Shown here in pieces: positions 61,301-64,000 of a DNA stretch of 64,000 bases. Every line of letters starts with the position of its first letter. Position 1 is the stretch's first letter. This DNA comes from Streptomyces sp. 35G-GA-8 (GTDB taxonomy: Bacteria > Actinomycetota > Actinomycetes > Streptomycetales > Streptomycetaceae), in assembly GCF_023534745.1 (NCBI RefSeq), contig NZ_JAMHJQ010000005.1:387889-451888 (forward strand), given 5' to 3'. The position numbers and the translations under genes are program-made. A model generated the notes under the pieces. It saw only the letters and a list, made by a program, of their open reading frames with translations, did no database searches and had not been told where the DNA came from.

Positions 61301-63199
61301 ATGGCGGAGGACCGGGCGGGCGGACGCGGAGCGGGCGGTACGGGGGGCGGCGCGCGGGATGGCGCACGGGGCGGCGGGCGGAGCGAGCCGCGGGCCGGTG
61401 GGATGAGCCGGCGCAGGCTGGGCGGCGGGGTACTGGCCCTGGGCGGGGCGCTCGCCGTGGCGCCGATCCCGTTCGCCTCAGGCTCGGCCCGCGCCACCAC
61501 ACCCGGTTCGGACGGCGGGTCCGGCGGGTTCGGCGGGTCCGGCGGCGCGCGACGGACGACTCTGCGGCACGGCTCCGCCGAGCGGGCCGGTCTCCTCCCC
61601 GGTGAGCTGGACCGGCTGGTCGACGACGCGGCCGCCTTCCTCGGCCCCTCCCCCGCGCACCCCTGGTACGCGGGGGCCGTACTGCTCGCCGGGCGCGGGG
61701 GTACGGTCGCCCTGCACCGTCCGCTCGGCGCCGCCGTGCGCTACGCGTCGTACGACGAGAAGACCGACACCGGAGTGGAGCTGCCTCCCGAGCGGCGGAT
61801 CGCGATGACCGAGGACACGGTCTTCGATCTCGCCTCCCTCTCCAAGCTGTTCACCTCGATTCTCGCCGTCCAGCGGATCGAGCGCGGAGCGCTGGAGCTG
61901 GCGGAACGCGTCACCACGTATCTCCCGGAGTTCGGGCGGGCGGGCAAGGAGGACGTGACCGTGCGCCAGTTGCTGACGCACACCTCCGGCTTCCGCGCCT
62001 GGGTCCCGCTCTATACGGCGCCGACGTACGAGGGCAAGCTCCAGCTGTTGTGGAACGAGGCCCCGGTGACGCGGCCCGGCACGGCCTATCTGTACTCGGA
62101 CCTCAATCTGATCTCGCTCCAGCTGATCCTGGAGCGGATCACCGGTCGCACGTTGGACGCCCTGCTCCGTGACGAGATCACGGCCCCGCTCGGGATGCGT
62201 CGCACGCGCTACAACCCGCCCGCCTCCTGGAAACCGGCGATCGCCGCCACCGAGGACGCACGTCGGCCCTGGTCGGGGCTCGACCGGGGGCTGGTGTGGG
62301 GCGAGGTGCACGACGAGAACGCGTACAGCCTCGGCGGGGTCGCGGGCCACGCCGGGGTCTTCTCCCGCGCCTGGGACCTGGCGGTCCTCGCCCGTACGCT
62401 GCTGAACGGCGGCGCGTACGGCCGGGCCCGGATCCTGCGGCCCGAGTCCGTGGAGCTGATGTTCACCGACTTCAACTCCGGTTTCCCCGGCGACGCCCAT
62501 GGACTGGGCTTCGAGCTCTACCAGCACTGGTACATGGGCGCGATGGCCACCCCGAGCACGGCGGGCCACACCGGGTTCACGGGCACCAGTCTCGTTCTCG
62601 ACCCGACGACCGACTCCTTCCTGATCGTGCTCGGCAACTCGGTGCACCCCGTACGGAGCTGGCGGTCCGGCAGCGCGCCGCGCGTCGCGGCGGCCAACCG
62701 GATGGCGCGGGCCGTCGCCGTGCGGCCCGCGCACGGCCGTACCGCGTGGTTCTCCGGCATGGCGAGCGCCACGACGGCCACGCTGACGCTTCCCCCGGTC
62801 ACGGCCCGCGCCGGAGTGCTGCGCTGTTCGCTGTGGTGGGACACCGAGCCGGACGCGGACGGGCTGTTCCTGGAGGCGTCGGCCGACGCCGGGGGCGCGT
62901 GGCGGCCGGTGCCCTTCACGACCGTGGGCCCCGGGCAGGAGCCGCTGGCGCACCCGGCGGGCTCGGCCACGGGCTGGTCGGGACGCGGCTGGCACCGGCT
63001 GACCGCTGATCTGGCGGCCTGGCGGGATACGGAGGTACGGCTGCGCTGGCGGTACACGACGGACCGGCTGTATGTGGGGCGGGGCGCGTATGTGGACGGG
63101 CTGCGGGTCGAGGACGGCGGACGCCCGGTCTTCGACGAGGCACGGCGGAAGGACGCGGCGCGTATCGAGGCGGCCGGCTGGGTGGCCTCGGAGGACTGA
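61301..63199 (+). CDS. Tat-exported serine hydrolase of the class C beta-lactamase fold
   Basis: 632 residues. A Gly/Arg-rich leader is followed by a twin-arginine signal (MSRRRLGGGVLALGGALAVAP at 35-55). The catalytic SxxK is Ser179-Lys182 (ASLSK). The second motif is YSD instead of YxN (LYSDLN) and the third is GHTGFTG. The last 160 residues form a separate beta-rich domain (LRCSLWWDTEPDADGLFLEASADAGGAW). It may be an esterase or peptidase on wall material rather than a resistance lactamase. ATG 61301 has GGGGAGGG upstream. Confidence 0.85.
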   Translation: MAEDRAGGRGAGGTGGGARDGARGGGRSEPRAGGMSRRRLGGGVLALGGALAVAPIPFASGSARATTPGSDGGSGGFGGSGGARRTTLRHGSAERAGLLPGELDRLVDDAAAFLGPSPAHPWYAGAVLLAGRGGTVALHRPLGAAVRYASYDEKTDTGVELPPERRIAMTEDTVFDLASLSKLFTSILAVQRIERGALELAERVTTYLPEFGRAGKEDVTVRQLLTHTSGFRAWVPLYTAPTYEGKLQLLWNEAPVTRPGTAYLYSDLNLISLQLILERITGRTLDALLRDEITAPLGMRRTRYNPPASWKPAIAATEDARRPWSGLDRGLVWGEVHDENAYSLGGVAGHAGVFSRAWDLAVLARTLLNGGAYGRARILRPESVELMFTDFNSGFPGDAHGLGFELYQHWYMGAMATPSTAGHTGFTGTSLVLDPTTDSFLIVLGNSVHPVRSWRSGSAPRVAAANRMARAVAVRPAHGRTAWFSGMASATTATLTLPPVTARAGVLRCSLWWDTEPDADGLFLEASADAGGAWRPVPFTTVGPGQEPLAHPAGSATGWSGRGWHRLTADLAAWRDTEVRLRWRYTTDRLYVGRGAYVDGLRVEDGGRPVFDEARRKDAARIEAAGWVASED

Positions 63200-63222
63200 C
63201 CCCCGGCGGCCGGGGAGGGCGC

Positions 63223-64000
63223 TCAGCGGCCCCTGGTGCCGTGCTGCTGGCGCAGGGCGGCGACCTGGCGGTACAGCTCCACCGCCTCGCCGCCCCGTCC
63301 CAGCTGCTCCAGGCAGTGCGCCTCGTCGTTCCTGGCCGCCAGGGTGTCCGGGTGGACGGCGCCCAGGACCCGGTGCCGTGCCTCGGCGACCCTGCGGTAG
63401 ACGGTCAGGGCCTCGGACCAGCGGGCCAGCCAGCCCAGGCCGACGGCGATCTCGCGGCGGCTGACGAGGGTGTCGGGGTGGTCGGGGCCGAGGACCCGCT
63501 CGCGGGCCTCGCACACCTCTCGGGCCTCCGCGAGCGCCTCGTCCCAGCGGGCCAGCCGGCCCAGGTTGACCCCGAAGCCGTGCCGGGCCCGCAGGGTCTC
63601 CGGATGCAGCGGCCCCTGCACACGGGCGCGGTCGGCGACGAGCCCGCGGTACAGATCGAGCGCCTCCTCGCTGCGGCCGAGCCGGCCCAGGCTGATGCCG
63701 ATCTCGTAGCGCGCGGAGAGTGTGTCGGGGTGGTCGGGGCCCAGCGCGCGGGCGCGGACCGCGGCCACCTCGCGGTAGCCGCCCAGCGCCTCGGGCCAGC
63801 GGCCGAGCCGCCCCAGCGCGTAGGCCACCTCGTACTGGCTGACCAGTGTGTCGGGATGGTCGGCGCCGAGCACCCGGGCACGGGCCATGGCGACCGAGTG
63901 GGCCAGCCCGTACGCGTCCTCCAGGCGTCCCAGACGGCCGAGGTTGTACGCCAGGTTGTGGCGGCAGCGCAGGGTGTCCGGATGGTCGGGGCCCATCGTG
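63223..64000 (-). CDS. C-terminal part of a kinesin-light-chain-like TPR protein (5' end beyond window)
   Basis: The frame is open from the window edge to the stop at 63223 (at least 258 residues). It is made of six near-identical 42-residue TPR units, each with a core like VLGPDHPDTLxxRxxxAxxLGxLGRxxEAL, ending HGTRGR. Units are 126 bp apart. In actinomycetes such arrays often form the sensor C-terminus of large proteins with NB-ARC/STAND ATPase, CHAT or FxsC-type domains; the N-terminal part lies outside the window, so the function is open. Confidence 0.8.
   Translation of the reverse strand, partial: TMGPDHPDTLRCRHNLAYNLGRLGRLEDAYGLAHSVAMARARVLGADHPDTLVSQYEVAYALGRLGRWPEALGGYREVAAVRARALGPDHPDTLSARYEIGISLGRLGRSEEALDLYRGLVADRARVQGPLHPETLRARHGFGVNLGRLARWDEALAEAREVCEARERVLGPDHPDTLVSRREIAVGLGWLARWSEALTVYRRVAEARHRVLGAVHPDTLAARNDEAHCLEQLGRGGEAVELYRQVAALRQQHGTRGR

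Noticed and set aside
61301-63199. True beta-lactamase
   Set aside because: The SxxK and HTG motifs fit the wider serine hydrolase family, but the YSD motif and extra C-terminal domain argue against a dedicated resistance enzyme.

Overview
The window looks like chromosomal DNA from a Streptomyces or close relative. It is very GC-rich, codons end in G or C, GTG starts and 4-nt stop/start overlaps are common, rare TTA codons occur, and it holds a complete conservon (cvnABCDE), Tat-type secreted hydrolases, DUF397, a UBP zinc finger and an NsdA-like regulator. All identifications come from reading the translated sequence and from family knowledge; no search was run. There are no rRNA or tRNA genes, insertion sequences, prophage or CRISPR arrays.

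Layout. 1-7.5 kb: the tail of an unknown gene, a DUF6629-type membrane protein, a cytosolic GH16 and a GH15 enzyme, a two-domain VOC protein, a DUF475 (TerC-like) membrane protein and soluble transhydrogenase sthA. 8-12.5 kb: conservon cvnA-E, all overlapping, with a TTA codon in cvnC and a CYP157-like P450 that lacks the ExxR arginine. 12.5-20 kb: a secreted S41 peptidase, a polar amino-acid ABC importer, an HSL-type esterase, a PucR-type regulator and a methyltransferase. 20-24 kb: a TTA-containing DUF5954-like gene behind alditol oxidase, a DUF1275 protein, a NUDIX hydrolase and a decayed SAM-methyltransferase pseudogene. 24-31 kb: a small secreted protein, a cysteine-synthase-like enzyme coupled to an MFS exporter, a TauE/SafE permease, a six-helix membrane protein and a receptor Ser/Thr kinase.

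31-37.7 kb: a second VOC protein, a UBP zinc finger, a lipoprotein, a MerR regulator that looks leaderless, a CE4 deacetylase and a His-rich, Tat-exported PHP phosphoesterase. 37.8-44 kb: the clearest functional unit, a three-gene operon (GH16 laminarinase, GH18 chitinase, GH55 exo-beta-1,3-glucanase). All three are secreted and carry ricin/CBM13 lectin domains. They sit behind a DasR/chi-type box and face a divergent secreted nuclease. This reads as a fungal-cell-wall degradation locus. 44-52 kb: DUF1304 and TetR, a PAS protein with a degenerate PP2C domain, an NsdA-like regulator divergent from an APH-fold protein across an operator-rich gap, and a secreted amidase. 52-64 kb: a release-factor-like baeRF3 protein, a GH95 fucosidase, DUF397, paaK facing an acyl-CoA synthetase, a ChaA antiporter, a Tat-exported serine hydrolase and the 3' part of a TPR gene that runs off the window.

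A recurring oddity is that at least five genes have the few bases around their stop codon copied as short tandem or direct repeats. Most convergent gene pairs are separated by strong hairpin terminators.
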